DNA of 64,000 bases, from the NCBI GenBank assembly GCA_965116015.1, contig OZ220477.1:372001-436000 (forward strand), in the 5' to 3' direction. Each line of letters opens with the position of its first letter. Positions within the stretch are counted from its first letter, which is position 1. Below the pieces are notes generated by a model. The model saw only the letters and a program-made list of their open reading frames with translations. It was not told the DNA's origin and did no database searches. The position numbers and the translations under genes are program-made. This DNA comes from S5-327 sp965116015 (lineage in GTDB: Bacteria; Chloroflexota; Dehalococcoidia; Lucifugimonadales; Australimonadaceae). Below are positions 15,933-24,379 of this stretch, in pieces.

Positions 15933-15961
15933 TGGACAGCTGGGCCGGCATCTCCTAGAAT
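15933..15961 (+). promoter_or_regulatory. Promoter of the crotonase gene
   Basis: TGGACA (15933-15938), a 17-base spacer and TAGAAT (15956-15961). It is followed by the purine-rich Shine-Dalgarno GGAGGAGGG at 15977-15985. Its position inside the 5' part of the longest crotonase reading frame argues that translation starts further downstream. Confidence 0.65.
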
Positions 15962-15990
15962 GCCGCTTAGCTTGTTGGAGGAGGGACGCT

Positions 15991-16950
15991 ACGGGAAAGT
16001 TCATCAGTACGCATCGGGAGGATGGGGTTACGCTGGTTACGCTGGATGATCCGTCGACGCGGAATGCGCTGGGGACGGAGATGGCGGGGGAGCTGTATGA
16101 GGAGCTCGATCGTTTCGAGTCGGACGGGGATGATCGGGTTCTTGTGCTTACGGGGCGGGATCCGTCGTTCTGTTCGGGGGCGAATGTGCGTCGGTTCGAT
16201 GAGGCGATCGAGCGGGTCGCGGAGGAGGAGGGCGGGGAGGTTCGCCGGTCGTCGGCGTCGGCGTGGGAGGAGATGGAGGAGCTGCGGGGTCGTGGGGCGT
16301 CGGGTGAAAGGGGGAGCGGTGGGGCTGGTCGGGGTCGGGGTGCGTCGGGGGAGGGGGGCGGTCGTGGGGATGGGGGCGTCGGGGTTGGTCGGGGCGAGGG
16401 GGGTGGGTCTTGGTTTGGGTCGGTGTCGGATGCGCCGTTGCGGGTGTATGAGGTTCGGAAGCCGACGATTGCGGCGGTGAATGGTTATGCGATTGGGGTT
16501 GGTCTTGGTTTGGCGTTGTCGTGCGATATTCGGGTGGCGTCGGAGCGTGCGGAGTTTGCGGAGGCGTTCGTGCGGATGGGTTTGGTTCCGGGGGATGGTT
16601 CGTGCTGGCAGTTGCCGCGTTTGGTGGGGCTGAGCAATGCGTGCTATATGCAGTACACGGGGGATCGGTTGGGCGCGGAGGATGCTTATCGGATGGGGTT
16701 GGTGAGCAGGGTTCATGGTCATGAGGAGTTGCTGCCGTCGGCGCTGGGGCTTGCGCGTCGTTTGGCTGGCGGGGCGACGTATTCGATGTCGCTGACGAAG
16801 TATCTGGCGCAGGAGTCGTGGGGGATGGGGTTTGGGGAGAGTCTTCGGTTGGCGCAGTCGGCGCAGGAGCTTGCGCGCCGGTCTGAGGATCATAGGGAGG
16901 CGGTGCGGGCGTTTCTGGAGAAGCGAAGGCCTCGGTTCAGGGGGAGGTAG
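15991..16950 (+). CDS. Enoyl-CoA hydratase/isomerase family protein, probable ACG start
   Basis: Crotonase-fold enzyme, about 319 residues. Oxyanion-hole segments are SFCSGANVRRF and NGYAIGVGLGLALSCDI. The AEAFVRMGLVPGDGSCWQL segment has Phe where enoyl-CoA hydratases carry the first catalytic Glu but keeps an acidic residue in PGDGS, as in isomerase-like members. A glycine/arginine-rich insert of about 45 residues (about 16285-16425) is unusual and is probably a loop. The longest frame starts at ATG 15889, but that lies upstream of a good promoter and adds residues foreign to the family. No ATG, GTG or TTG exists in frame between 15890 and 16080. An ACG at 15991, six bases after GGAGGAGGG, gives TGKFISTHREDG and would be an ideal start if read as Met. 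Confidence 0.82.
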   Translation, partial: TGKFISTHREDGVTLVTLDDPSTRNALGTEMAGELYEELDRFESDGDDRVLVLTGRDPSFCSGANVRRFDEAIERVAEEEGGEVRRSSASAWEEMEELRGRGASGERGSGGAGRGRGASGEGGGRGDGGVGVGRGEGGGSWFGSVSDAPLRVYEVRKPTIAAVNGYAIGVGLGLALSCDIRVASERAEFAEAFVRMGLVPGDGSCWQLPRLVGLSNACYMQYTGDRLGAEDAYRMGLVSRVHGHEELLPSALGLARRLAGGATYSMSLTKYLAQESWGMGFGESLRLAQSAQELARRSEDHREAVRAFLEKRRPRFRGR

Positions 16951-17314
16951 GCGTCGAGGGGAGAGGGGCGGATGCGGATAGGGAGGGTTCAGGGGGGAGG
17001 TGGGTGAGGGGATAGGCGTCGGGGGGTCAGTGAGGCGGCGAGGGCGTTTGCGGTAGGGGGAGGGCTCGGTTCAGGGTGAGGCAGGGTGAGGGGAGGGAGT
17101 CGAGAGCGTCAACGGTTTTTGGGATACTCGGGGCAGGGCTCAGGCGGCGGGTAGGGTAGCTGGTAGGGGGCAGGTAGAGCGGAGTGTGGAAGAGGCAGGC
17201 GGAGCGGAGTGCGGAGGGGCAGGGGAGAGCGGCAGTGTGGAGGGGCAGGGGGAGAGCGGCAGTGTGGAGGGGTAGAGAGAGAGGGGGTAGGTAGGGAGGA
17301 AGGAGGGTTTCGGT
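16951..17314. repeat. Intergenic with short G-rich repeats
   Basis: Between the crotonase and LLM genes. From about 17160 to 17285 a roughly 27-34-base phrase, GAGAGCGGCAGTGTGGAGGG, recurs two to four times with decay. GATACT at 17121-17126 may be a -10 box. AAGGAGG at about 17300 is the ribosome-binding site of the next gene. No coding signal otherwise. Confidence 0.6.
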
Positions 17315-18193
17315 ATGGGCATGAAGGTTGGTGTTGGTCTTCCGTTCAGGGTTCCGACGGGTAGTTGGGGTTATATAGAGGAGTTGGCGCGTCGGGCGGA
17401 CGAGGGGCCGTTTTCGTCGTTTTCGGCGCTGGATCGTTTGGCGTACGACAATTATGAGGCGATGGTTGAGCTTGCGGCGGTGGCTGCGGTGACGAGGCGG
17501 GTTGGTCTTGTTACGGCGGTGTTGCTGGCTCCGTTGCGGAATGCGGGTGTTCTGGCGAAGCAGGCGGCGACGGTGGACGCTATTTCGAATGGTCGTTTGA
17601 CGCTTGGGTTGGCGGTTGGGGGTAGGGCGGACGATGCGGTTGTGGCTCCGGCGGAGTTTCATAATCGGGGGAGGAGGTTTGAGGAGCAGATTGTGCATAT
17701 GAGGCGGATCTGGGCGGGGGGGAGGTTGGAGGGGGCTGAGCGGGCGGTGGGTCCTGCGCCGGCGCAGGTTGGGGGTCCGCCGATTCTGATCGGGGGGACG
17801 TCGGAGCGGGCGATGGCGCGGGTTGGGTTGTTTGGGGATGGGTATGTGATGGGGGGAAGGGCGTTGGAGGAGGATTGGGCGCGGGAGATGATGCGTCGGG
17901 TTGAGGGGTCGTGGTTGGCTGCGGGACGGGAGGGGCGTCCGCGGGTGATTGTTACGTTGCCGTGCGCTCTTGGGCCGGGGGCGGAGGAGGCTGTTGCGGA
18001 GGCGTTGGGGGATTATTACGGGGGTCGGGAGTCGGCTGGAGGGGCTCGGTTGGCGCGTCCGCAGGCGACGTCGGTGGGGGCTGTGCGGGAGGCTATGCGT
18101 TTGCATGAGGAGTTGGGGACGGATGAGATTATCTTCAGGCCGGTGACGCCGGATATGGGTCAGGTGGAGCGTTTGGCCGAGGCGATCGGTTAG
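17315..18193 (+). CDS. LLM-class flavin/F420-dependent oxidoreductase
   Basis: Luciferase-like (bacterial luciferase / N5,N10-methylene-H4MPT reductase superfamily) oxidoreductase of 292 residues. It has the TIM-barrel opening MKVGVGLPFRVPTG, VTAVLLAPLRNAGVLAKQAATVDAISNGR and GLAVGGRADD, the usual cofactor-phosphate region, and GPPILIGGTSERAM late in the barrel. FMN- and F420-users cannot be separated from sequence by eye. An AAGGAGG ribosome-binding site precedes two Met codons (17315 and 17321); either could be used. The MFS gene follows after 6 bases, suggesting an operon for uptake or export and oxidation of one compound. Confidence 0.9.
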   Translation: MGMKVGVGLPFRVPTGSWGYIEELARRADEGPFSSFSALDRLAYDNYEAMVELAAVAAVTRRVGLVTAVLLAPLRNAGVLAKQAATVDAISNGRLTLGLAVGGRADDAVVAPAEFHNRGRRFEEQIVHMRRIWAGGRLEGAERAVGPAPAQVGGPPILIGGTSERAMARVGLFGDGYVMGGRALEEDWAREMMRRVEGSWLAAGREGRPRVIVTLPCALGPGAEEAVAEALGDYYGGRESAGGARLARPQATSVGAVREAMRLHEELGTDEIIFRPVTPDMGQVERLAEAIG

Positions 18194-18199
18194 CGGTCG

Positions 18200-19777
18200 A
18201 TGGGGCGCAAGGGTGAGGAATCGAGGGTTGGGGAGGGGGATGGCGGGTTGTTGCGGCGGGTTGGCGGGGCGAGGGAGGGGTCGGGGTCTGGGGAGGGGGG
18301 AGGGGGATTGTTGTCGGGCGGTGGCGGGGCGAGGGAGGGGTCGGGGGTTGGGGATGGGGGAGGGGGGTTGTTGTCGGGCGGTGGCGGGGCGGGTGAGGGG
18401 TCGGGGGTTGGGGATGGGGGAGGGGGGTTGTTGTCGGGCGGTGGCGGGGCGGGTGAGGGGTCGGGGGTTGGGGACGGGGGAGGGGGGTTGTTGTCGGGCG
18501 GTGGAGGGGCGGGTGAGGGGTCGGGGGGTGGGGAGGGGAGACGGCGCAGGGGGGTTGGGGGGTGGGTTGCGCGGAATGAGTCGGTTCTGTCGTTGTTTGG
18601 ACCGGCGTTTCTTTTGGGGTTGGGTAGGGGGTTTGCGGCGCCGTCGCTGCCTCTTATCGCGATGGGTTTCGGGGCGAGCGCTGCGGGGGCTGGGTTTACG
18701 GTGCTTGCTCCGATGCTTGGGGGGGTGGTGTCGACGTTGCCTACTGGTTATCTGATAGATCGTGTTGGTCGCCGGAAGATGTTGATTGTTAGTCCTTTGT
18801 TGACGGCGGGGTCGGCGTTTCTGGTGCTTCGGGCGTCGAGTTATGGGGAGTTGCTGGGTTATCTGGCGTTGGGCGGGGTTGCGCAGCAGGCGTGGCAGAT
18901 GAGTCGTTTGGCGGCGATTGCGGATTCGGGGTCGCAGGGGTCGCGCGGGAGGATGATTACGGGGATGGCGGGGGTGAATAGGGCGGGGACGTTGCTGGGT
19001 CCGCTTGTTGGGGGGATTGTTGGGGAGGTGGCGGGTTTGCGGGCGCCGTTTGTTCTGTATGGTGCGGCGGCGTTGCTTGCGGCTGTGCCGTCGTATTTGT
19101 TGATTCGGGAGACGGCGCCGACGTTGCTTGCGAGCCGTAGGGGGGAGAGGGTGGAGCGTGGGGATCTGTCGTGGGGGAGGTTGTTGACGCGGTCGGTGGT
19201 GGTGTTGTTTTGTGCGCAGTTTCTGGCGAATGTTGGGAGGGGCGGGGTTCAGGGTCAGTCGGGGATTTATGTTATTTATGCGGCGTATGCGTTTGGTTTG
19301 GGGGCGGCGTGGTTGGGGGGTTTGATGTCGGCGATGGCGGTTGTGGGGATTCCGGTGACGCTGGCGGCGGGTCAGGTGATGGATCGGTTGGGGAGGAAGC
19401 GGACGATTGTTCCGGCGAGCGGGTTGTTGGGGTTGGGGTTGTTTTTCATGGCGTCGGTGGCGTTGTGGGAGTTGCCGTTGTATCTGTTTGTGGGGGCGTT
19501 TGTTGTGATTAATGTGGCGGTGTCGTTTATGGCGGGGTCGATGCAGACGTTGGGTTCGGATGTGGCTCCGGCGGAGGCTCGGGGGAAGTTTTTCGGGGTG
19601 AATCGGTTGATTGCGGAGTTTGGGTCGATGAGTAATCCGGGGGTGTTTATTGTTGCGACGGCGGCGGTGGCTGGGGGTCTGGGGTTTGCGTCGGCGTTCG
19701 GGGCGATGGGTGTTTGCGCGTTGGGGGCGTCGTCGCTGGTTGGGTTTCTGTTGCGGGAGACGTTGCGGAAGGGGTAG
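18200..19777 (+). CDS. MFS transporter with a repeat-encoded N-terminus
   Basis: Major facilitator superfamily permease; the frame is 525 residues. Membrane homology begins about residue 117 (SVLSLFGPAFLLGLGRGF) and gives 12 predicted helices. The loop motif DRVGRRKML (between helices 2 and 3) and its second-half counterpart DRLGRKRTI are clear. The first about 115 residues are Gly/Ser/Glu repeats of 20 residues encoded by exact 60-bp DNA units. They are unlike any MFS and may be translated as a flexible cytoplasmic tail or lie upstream of the true start. No ribosome-binding site is seen before the ATG at 18200, six bases after the LLM gene's stop. Substrate unknown. Confidence 0.85.
   Translation: MGRKGEESRVGEGDGGLLRRVGGAREGSGSGEGGGGLLSGGGGAREGSGVGDGGGGLLSGGGGAGEGSGVGDGGGGLLSGGGGAGEGSGVGDGGGGLLSGGGGAGEGSGGGEGRRRRGVGGWVARNESVLSLFGPAFLLGLGRGFAAPSLPLIAMGFGASAAGAGFTVLAPMLGGVVSTLPTGYLIDRVGRRKMLIVSPLLTAGSAFLVLRASSYGELLGYLALGGVAQQAWQMSRLAAIADSGSQGSRGRMITGMAGVNRAGTLLGPLVGGIVGEVAGLRAPFVLYGAAALLAAVPSYLLIRETAPTLLASRRGERVERGDLSWGRLLTRSVVVLFCAQFLANVGRGGVQGQSGIYVIYAAYAFGLGAAWLGGLMSAMAVVGIPVTLAAGQVMDRLGRKRTIVPASGLLGLGLFFMASVALWELPLYLFVGAFVVINVAVSFMAGSMQTLGSDVAPAEARGKFFGVNRLIAEFGSMSNPGVFIVATAAVAGGLGFASAFGAMGVCALGASSLVGFLLRETLRKG
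18236..18540 (+). repeat. 60-bp tandem array inside the MFS reading frame
   Basis: About five units of 60 bp, the last four nearly identical and in exact 60-base register from 18301 to 18540. Each encodes 20 residues rich in Gly, Ser and Glu. Because 60 is a multiple of three, unit gain or loss keeps the frame. Confidence 0.9.
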
Positions 19778-21024
19778 GGGCGGCGGGTTCGGGTCGGTGG
19801 GGGTTTGCGCGTTCAGGGGGTTGTTGCTGGGGGGTAGTCGGGGCATTCGGTAGCGTCCGCTGCGCCGGGGGGCGGGTTTGGGGGGATGAGGGTGTGCTCG
19901 TGGTCTGCGAGGGGTCCGGTGGCTGTTGCGCTGGGGGCGGTGGCTGGGGGCCGGGTATGGGTCGGTGGGGTTTGGGGGACGTGGTCTGCGAGGAGCTTGG
20001 TGGCTGTTGAACGGGGGCGATGGCAGTTGTGGCTGGAGTCGGGGCATGGGTCGGTGGGGATTTGCCGTTTCAGCGGGTCGTCGCTAGGCGGGGTCGAGGT
20101 TTCGGTAGCGTTCGCTGGGGCTTGGCGGGGGATTCGGGAGGGGAGTGTCCGTGGTGGGCGAGGCGTTCGGTGGTTGTTGCGACAGGGCGGTGGCTGGGGT
20201 CGGGGTTTGGGTCGGTGGGGTTGCCGTTCAGAGGTTGTTGCTGGGGGAGTCGAGGTCTGCGGTGGCGTCCGCTGCGCCGGGGGGCGGGTTTGGGGGGGTG
20301 TCGGTGATTGGGGAGGAGTTGGGTGGCAGTTGCGCTGGGGGCGGTGGCTGGGGTTGGGGTTTGGGTCGGTGGGGTTGCCGTTCAGGGGGTTGCTGGGGTG
20401 GGGTCGAGGTTTGGGTGGCATCCGCAGGGTTGGCGTGGGATTCGGGGTTGGGGGGGTGTCGGTGATTGGGGAGGAGTTGGGTGGCAGTTGCGCTGGGGGC
20501 GGTGGCTGGGGTTGGGGTATGGGTGGGCGGTGGGGTTGCTGTTCAGGGGTTTGTTGCAGTGGGGGAGTTGAGGTTTCGGTAGCGTTCGCTGAGGCTTGGC
20601 GGCGGGTTTGGGGGATGCGAGCGTGTTCGTGGTGGGCGAGAGGTTCGGCGGCTGTTGCGCTGGGGGAGGCGGCTGGTGGCGGGGGTTGGGTCGGTGAGGG
20701 TTGCCGTTCAGGGGGTTGTTGGTGGGTGGGGTCGAGGTTTTGGCGGCGTCCGCTGGGGTTGGCGTGGGATTCGGGGTTGCGGGGGGTGTCGGTGGTTGGG
20801 GAGGAGTTGGGTGGCTGTTGTGATGGGGGCAGTGGCTGGGGATTGGGGTTGCGGGGGTGTCGGTGGTTGGGGAGGAGTTGGGTGGCTGTTGTGATGGGGG
20901 CGGTGGCTGGGGATTGGGGTATGGGTCGGTGGGGGTTTTCGTGGCGAGGGATCGGGGGTTTGGGGGAGTCCGTGGCGGGGGAGCTGGGGTTTGCGGGGTG
21001 GGGGGCGTTGGGTGGCGGGGCTGT
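19778..21024. repeat. 1.2-kb degenerate minisatellite
   Basis: The whole gap between the MFS stop and the LacI-like stop consists of about eight diverged copies of a roughly 130-170-bp unit. Recurrent words are GGGTCGGTGGGG, TTGCCGTTCAGGGGG, GGGGTCGAGGTTT and TTGGGGAGGAGTTGGGTGGC. It is G/T-rich on the + strand with many G3-G5 runs. No coding gene, RNA gene or promoter is recognisable. The right end merges into the low-complexity 3' end of the LacI-like gene. Confidence 0.85.
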
Positions 21025-22224
21025 TCAGGGGGTTGTTGTTGGTTGGGGTTCTGTTGGGGGGGTTGCTGCGAAGGGGGTGGGGGTTGTTGAGAGGGGGCGT
21101 TTTGGGGGGGGGCCGACGGAGCCGGAGTTGAGGTTTTCGATGGACATTGCGCTTGCGCCGTAGATGACGTATTCCTGTCCGGTTTGGAATCGTTCGCCTT
21201 TGATCATGCTTGAGAGGAGTTGGGCGCCTCCGCGGCTGACGCGTCCGACGGGGATGTTGACGAAGGTGAAGGGTCGTTGGGAGAGTTGGGGGATGAATTC
21301 GCGGTTTCCGAGTGATGAGATGCTGATGTCGCGCGGCCAGTTGATGCTGGATTCGAAGCAGGCTTTTGCGAGGGCGGGGAGGTTGGAGGGGGGGGTGAAG
21401 ACGGCGCTTGCCTGGCTGAGGGAGTCTTTGAGTTCGCTGGAGCGTTGTTCGCGTGGGAGCCAGGCGATGCAGGAGTCTTCGTTGAAGGGGAGGTTGAGGT
21501 TTCGCCAGACGGAGTCGAGGCCACGGTAGCGTCCGCCGAAGTTGGCGCCGGATTCGGCGAGGATTGCTCGGATGCGTGTGTGTCCGTGTTGGACGAGGAG
21601 TCCGATGGCTTGTTGGACGGCGGCGATGGAGTCCCAGCCGATGCTGCCGACGCCTGGGGGTAGTGAGACGGATCCTGTCCAGGGTTTGAGGAAGACGGCG
21701 GGTATTCCGGCGGCGGAGATGGGTGCGATGGAGGAGAGGAGGTCGTCGTCGGGGTCTGGGGGTTCGCCGGGGATTCCGGAGAGGAGGATTCCGGCGAGGC
21801 CGAGGGATGGGGCTTTTTGGAGGTATGTTCGTCGGAGGCGGTGTTCGCCGCCGCAGTCGACGACTAGGCATTCGTAGCCGAGTCCTTCGAGGCTTGCGCG
21901 GGCGGTTTGGGTGATGGGGCCGAATGTTCCGGGGGACATGAGGTTCCAGGAGAGGATCATTACGGCGGGTCGTGGGGCGTTGGGTTTGAGGTCGAGGCGG
22001 TTGGGGGGTATTCCGTGGGATTGGAGGGAGTGGGCGGTGAGTTGGGAGAGGGCGTGGTCGGGGACGCCGTGTTGGTGGAGGGATTGGCAGAGTGGTTCGA
22101 GTTTGTGGGGTGGGATGAGGATGCGTCCGCTGCACCAGTTGTGGATGGTTTGGGTGGAGGAGCCGAGTTCGTGGGCGATTGCTAGTCGGGAGATGTGGTG
22201 GGCGCGGAGGAGGGAGCTGAGCAT
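21025..22224 (-). CDS. LacI-like transcriptional regulator
   Basis: DNA-binding regulator of 399 residues. The N-terminal helix-turn-helix (ISRLAIAHELGSSTQTIHNWCSG, residues about 11-33) is closer to the Xre/Cro kind than to a classical LacI headpiece. Residues about 85-350 form a periplasmic-binding-protein-like sensor domain (VMILSWNLMSPGTFGPITQ, AGILLSGIPG, DISISSLGNREF). The last about 40 residues are Pro/Thr-rich and encoded by DNA that grades into the minisatellite, so the C-terminus has probably been extended by repeat growth. It may control the MFS/LLM genes or the divergent Tct transporter operon; the latter starts 665 bases away. Effector unknown. Confidence 0.82.
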   Translation of the reverse strand: MLSSLLRAHHISRLAIAHELGSSTQTIHNWCSGRILIPPHKLEPLCQSLHQHGVPDHALSQLTAHSLQSHGIPPNRLDLKPNAPRPAVMILSWNLMSPGTFGPITQTARASLEGLGYECLVVDCGGEHRLRRTYLQKAPSLGLAGILLSGIPGEPPDPDDDLLSSIAPISAAGIPAVFLKPWTGSVSLPPGVGSIGWDSIAAVQQAIGLLVQHGHTRIRAILAESGANFGGRYRGLDSVWRNLNLPFNEDSCIAWLPREQRSSELKDSLSQASAVFTPPSNLPALAKACFESSINWPRDISISSLGNREFIPQLSQRPFTFVNIPVGRVSRGGAQLLSSMIKGERFQTGQEYVIYGASAMSIENLNSGSVGPPPKRPLSTTPTPFAATPPTEPQPTTTP

Positions 22225-22695
22225 GGGCGCTTCTCCGTAGGGGGCTACGAGGGGGGCTAGGTGGGGAGCGTGTTTGTTTGCGGGAGCGTGGGGGTTTGGG
22301 GTTGGGGTTGGATTGGATGGGGGTGGTTCGATGCTGTGCGGGAGCTTGGGGGTTGGGGAGCGAGGGTTGGGAGGGTTGGGTAGGAGGAGGGGGTTTGGCG
22401 CGGTGTGGGCGTTTGGCGGTTAGGGGGCGGGGGTTGGGTTGGAGGGGGCGGGTCGGGCTGTGTGGGGGTTCGGGGGTTGGGGTTGGGTTGGATGGGGGTG
22501 GTTCGGGGCTGGGAGGGGGTTCGGGGGTTGGGGTTGGGTTGGATGGGGGTGGTTCGATGCTGTGCGGGCGTTCGGGGGTTGGGGAGCGAGGGTTGGGAGG
22601 GTTGGGTAGGAGGAGGGGGTTCGGGGGTTGGGGGGCGAGGTCTGGGTTGGAGGGGGGCTGGGGTGAGGGGTTTGGCGGGGTTAGTGTAAGTGATG
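22225..22695. repeat. Intergenic G-rich repeats upstream of the LacI-like gene
   Basis: A roughly 70-bp phrase beginning TGTGCGGG and containing GGTTGGGAGGGTTGGGTAGG occurs near 22334 and again near 22561 (227 bases apart). GGTTGGATGGGGGTGGTTCG occurs near 22300, 22485 and 22536. Nothing coding is seen; the LacI-like promoter must lie at the left edge. Confidence 0.7.
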
Positions 22696-22724
22696 TTGCA
22701 ATGTTTGGGTGTGCATTTTGTAAT
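22696..22724 (+). promoter_or_regulatory. Promoter of the Tct transporter operon
   Basis: TTGCAA (22696-22701), a 17-base spacer and TGTAAT (22719-22724) inside the only A/T-rich patch of this gap. It gives a leader of about 155 bases that contains GC-rich stems and a 19-bp tandem duplication (22846-22883) carrying the ribosome-binding site. Confidence 0.65.
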
Positions 22725-22888
22725 GAGATTTGGAGCGAATGGTGGTTGCGGGTGGTAGAAACCTGAGGATAAGCGGGCGTGTGTGCGTCTGCAAAGAGTT
22801 CGGCGCTGCGCCGGCCGATGCGGCGGCGCTGTCGAGGAGACGGCGGCGCCGGTCACCAGGGAGGGCGCCGGTCACCAGGGAGGGTGTA

Positions 22889-24232
22889 ATGAGGATTCGA
22901 CGGGTACGGTGGATGATTAGCGTGGGGTTTGCGGGGTTGCTGACGCTGGCTGTGGGGGCGTGCGGGGGGGACGATCCGACGGCGACTCCGACTCCGCGTC
23001 CTGCGGCGACGGCGACGCCTACGGCGATGATGATGGAGGAGGCGACGCCTACGCCTACGGCGATGATGATGATGGAGGCGACAGCGACGCCTACGGCGAT
23101 GATGATGGAGGAGCCTACTCCTACGGCGATGATGATGGAGGAGCCTACTCCGACGCCTGCTCCGGTTGTGGATCCGGGGGTTACGTTTGAGGGGAAGACG
23201 ATTCGGATTGTTGCGAATTCTTCGCCGGGGGGGGGGACGGATACGCAGGGCCGGGTGATGTCGGCGTTTATGAGCAGGTACATTCCGGGGAATCCTCGGG
23301 TGGTGTTCACGAACAATCCGAACAAGCCTTTGGAGTACATCTATTCGGCTACTGAGGCGCCGAAGGATGGGACGTATATTTCGTGGAACAGTACGCCGCA
23401 GCTGGCGTTCGGTTTCTCGGAGAACACGCGGTTCATCAAGCGGAGCACGTTTGAGCCGATCGGTTCGACGATTGATCCGACGCGCGGTTGGATGCTGTAC
23501 GACCCGGTGGGGAATCTGGGGCCGAGCGCGGCGAACAATTGCTTGTGGGATTACTCGGGGATGAGCAGCACGGGCGGCGGGAATCACGGGGAGTTCATTC
23601 TTGCGGATGAGCTTTCGGATATTGCGGAGGGGAATCCGACGCTGCTGGCGAGCGTTTACGCTTCGGAGCAGTTGGAGATTCCGTTCACGTATCTTGGGTT
23701 CACGACGGTGGACACGAACGCGGTTCGGACGATGTGGGCTCGGGGGGATATCAACAGCACGGTGAGGTCGAGTTTGTGGTACCGGTTCCCGGTGGAGAAT
23801 CCGGACTGGATTCCGTCGGGGAGGATGCGTTTGATGGCGGGGATGGGGCCTGGGATGCTGCGGGCGAATGCTCAGACGGAGCCGCACTGCGGGGATGTGA
23901 GGGATCATTTGAGCGAGGATCAGACGTTTGTGTTCAACTCGCTGATCGGTCCGACGAACTATGCGTCGAAGGCGCTGTGGCTGCCGCCGGGGACGCCGGA
24001 GAATATCGCGGAGACGCTGACGGCGGCGTTCGAGACGGCGCTGACGATGGACGAGGATCTGATTCAGAAGTATGCGGGTGTTGCGGGGGAGGAGCCTGGC
24101 TGGATCGGCCGGGCGGAGCTGAAGGCGGCTACGCTGGAGAACGAGCAGCTGTTTGAGGGGTCGAAGGCGGTTGTGGACGAGCAGGCTGCTCGGCTTCTGC
24201 CGAAGTACTTCGCGCAGTATCTGGGCGGCTAG
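22889..24232 (+). CDS. tctC: Tripartite tricarboxylate transporter receptor lipoprotein (TctC-like)
   Basis: Substrate-binding lipoprotein of about 447 residues. Signal peptide MRIRRVRWMISVGFAGLLTL ends in a lipobox with Cys (AVGACGG). A linker of about 60 residues follows, made of a repeated TATPTPTAMMMEE-like unit, a flexible tether to the membrane. The mature domain opens FEGKTIRIVANSSPGGGTD and contains GDVRDHLSEDQ and a TctC-like C-terminal helical region. It captures a carboxylate ligand for the TctAB permease encoded next. The start ATG at 22889 is picked because a signal peptide begins there and AGGGAGGG precedes it. A 147-base gap with a GC-rich stem (24256-24288) separates it from tctA, which may raise tctC expression above that of the permease. 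Confidence 0.88.
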   Translation: MRIRRVRWMISVGFAGLLTLAVGACGGDDPTATPTPRPAATATPTAMMMEEATPTPTAMMMMEATATPTAMMMEEPTPTAMMMEEPTPTPAPVVDPGVTFEGKTIRIVANSSPGGGTDTQGRVMSAFMSRYIPGNPRVVFTNNPNKPLEYIYSATEAPKDGTYISWNSTPQLAFGFSENTRFIKRSTFEPIGSTIDPTRGWMLYDPVGNLGPSAANNCLWDYSGMSSTGGGNHGEFILADELSDIAEGNPTLLASVYASEQLEIPFTYLGFTTVDTNAVRTMWARGDINSTVRSSLWYRFPVENPDWIPSGRMRLMAGMGPGMLRANAQTEPHCGDVRDHLSEDQTFVFNSLIGPTNYASKALWLPPGTPENIAETLTAAFETALTMDEDLIQKYAGVAGEEPGWIGRAELKAATLENEQLFEGSKAVVDEQAARLLPKYFAQYLGG

Positions 24233-24255
24233 GAGGCGGCGCGTTTGAGGGCAGT

Positions 24256-24288
24256 GGGGCGGCGTCGGGGGTTCCCGGCGCCGCCCCT
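24256..24288 (+). other. GC-rich stem-loop between tctC and tctA
   Basis: GGGGCGGCG and CGCCGCCCC flank a 14-base loop, with no T-tract. It may protect the tctC mRNA 3' end or attenuate read-through into tctA. Confidence 0.5.
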
Positions 24289-24379
24289 GTAATCGAACCG
24301 GCCTCGGAGAGGCGGGTTGTTGGTTTGGGAATGCGCGAGGCGGGTCGGACTGCTGCTGCGGCCTTACGGGAGATCATCG

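Noticed and set aside
17027..20047. A 1006-residue minus-strand reading frame
   Set aside because: It is Pro/Arg/His low-complexity and opposite two clear plus-strand genes (LLM oxidoreductase and MFS). The long frame is a side effect of G-rich codon bias on the other strand. The 903-, 888- and 668-codon versions of other genes are likewise over-extended or shadows.
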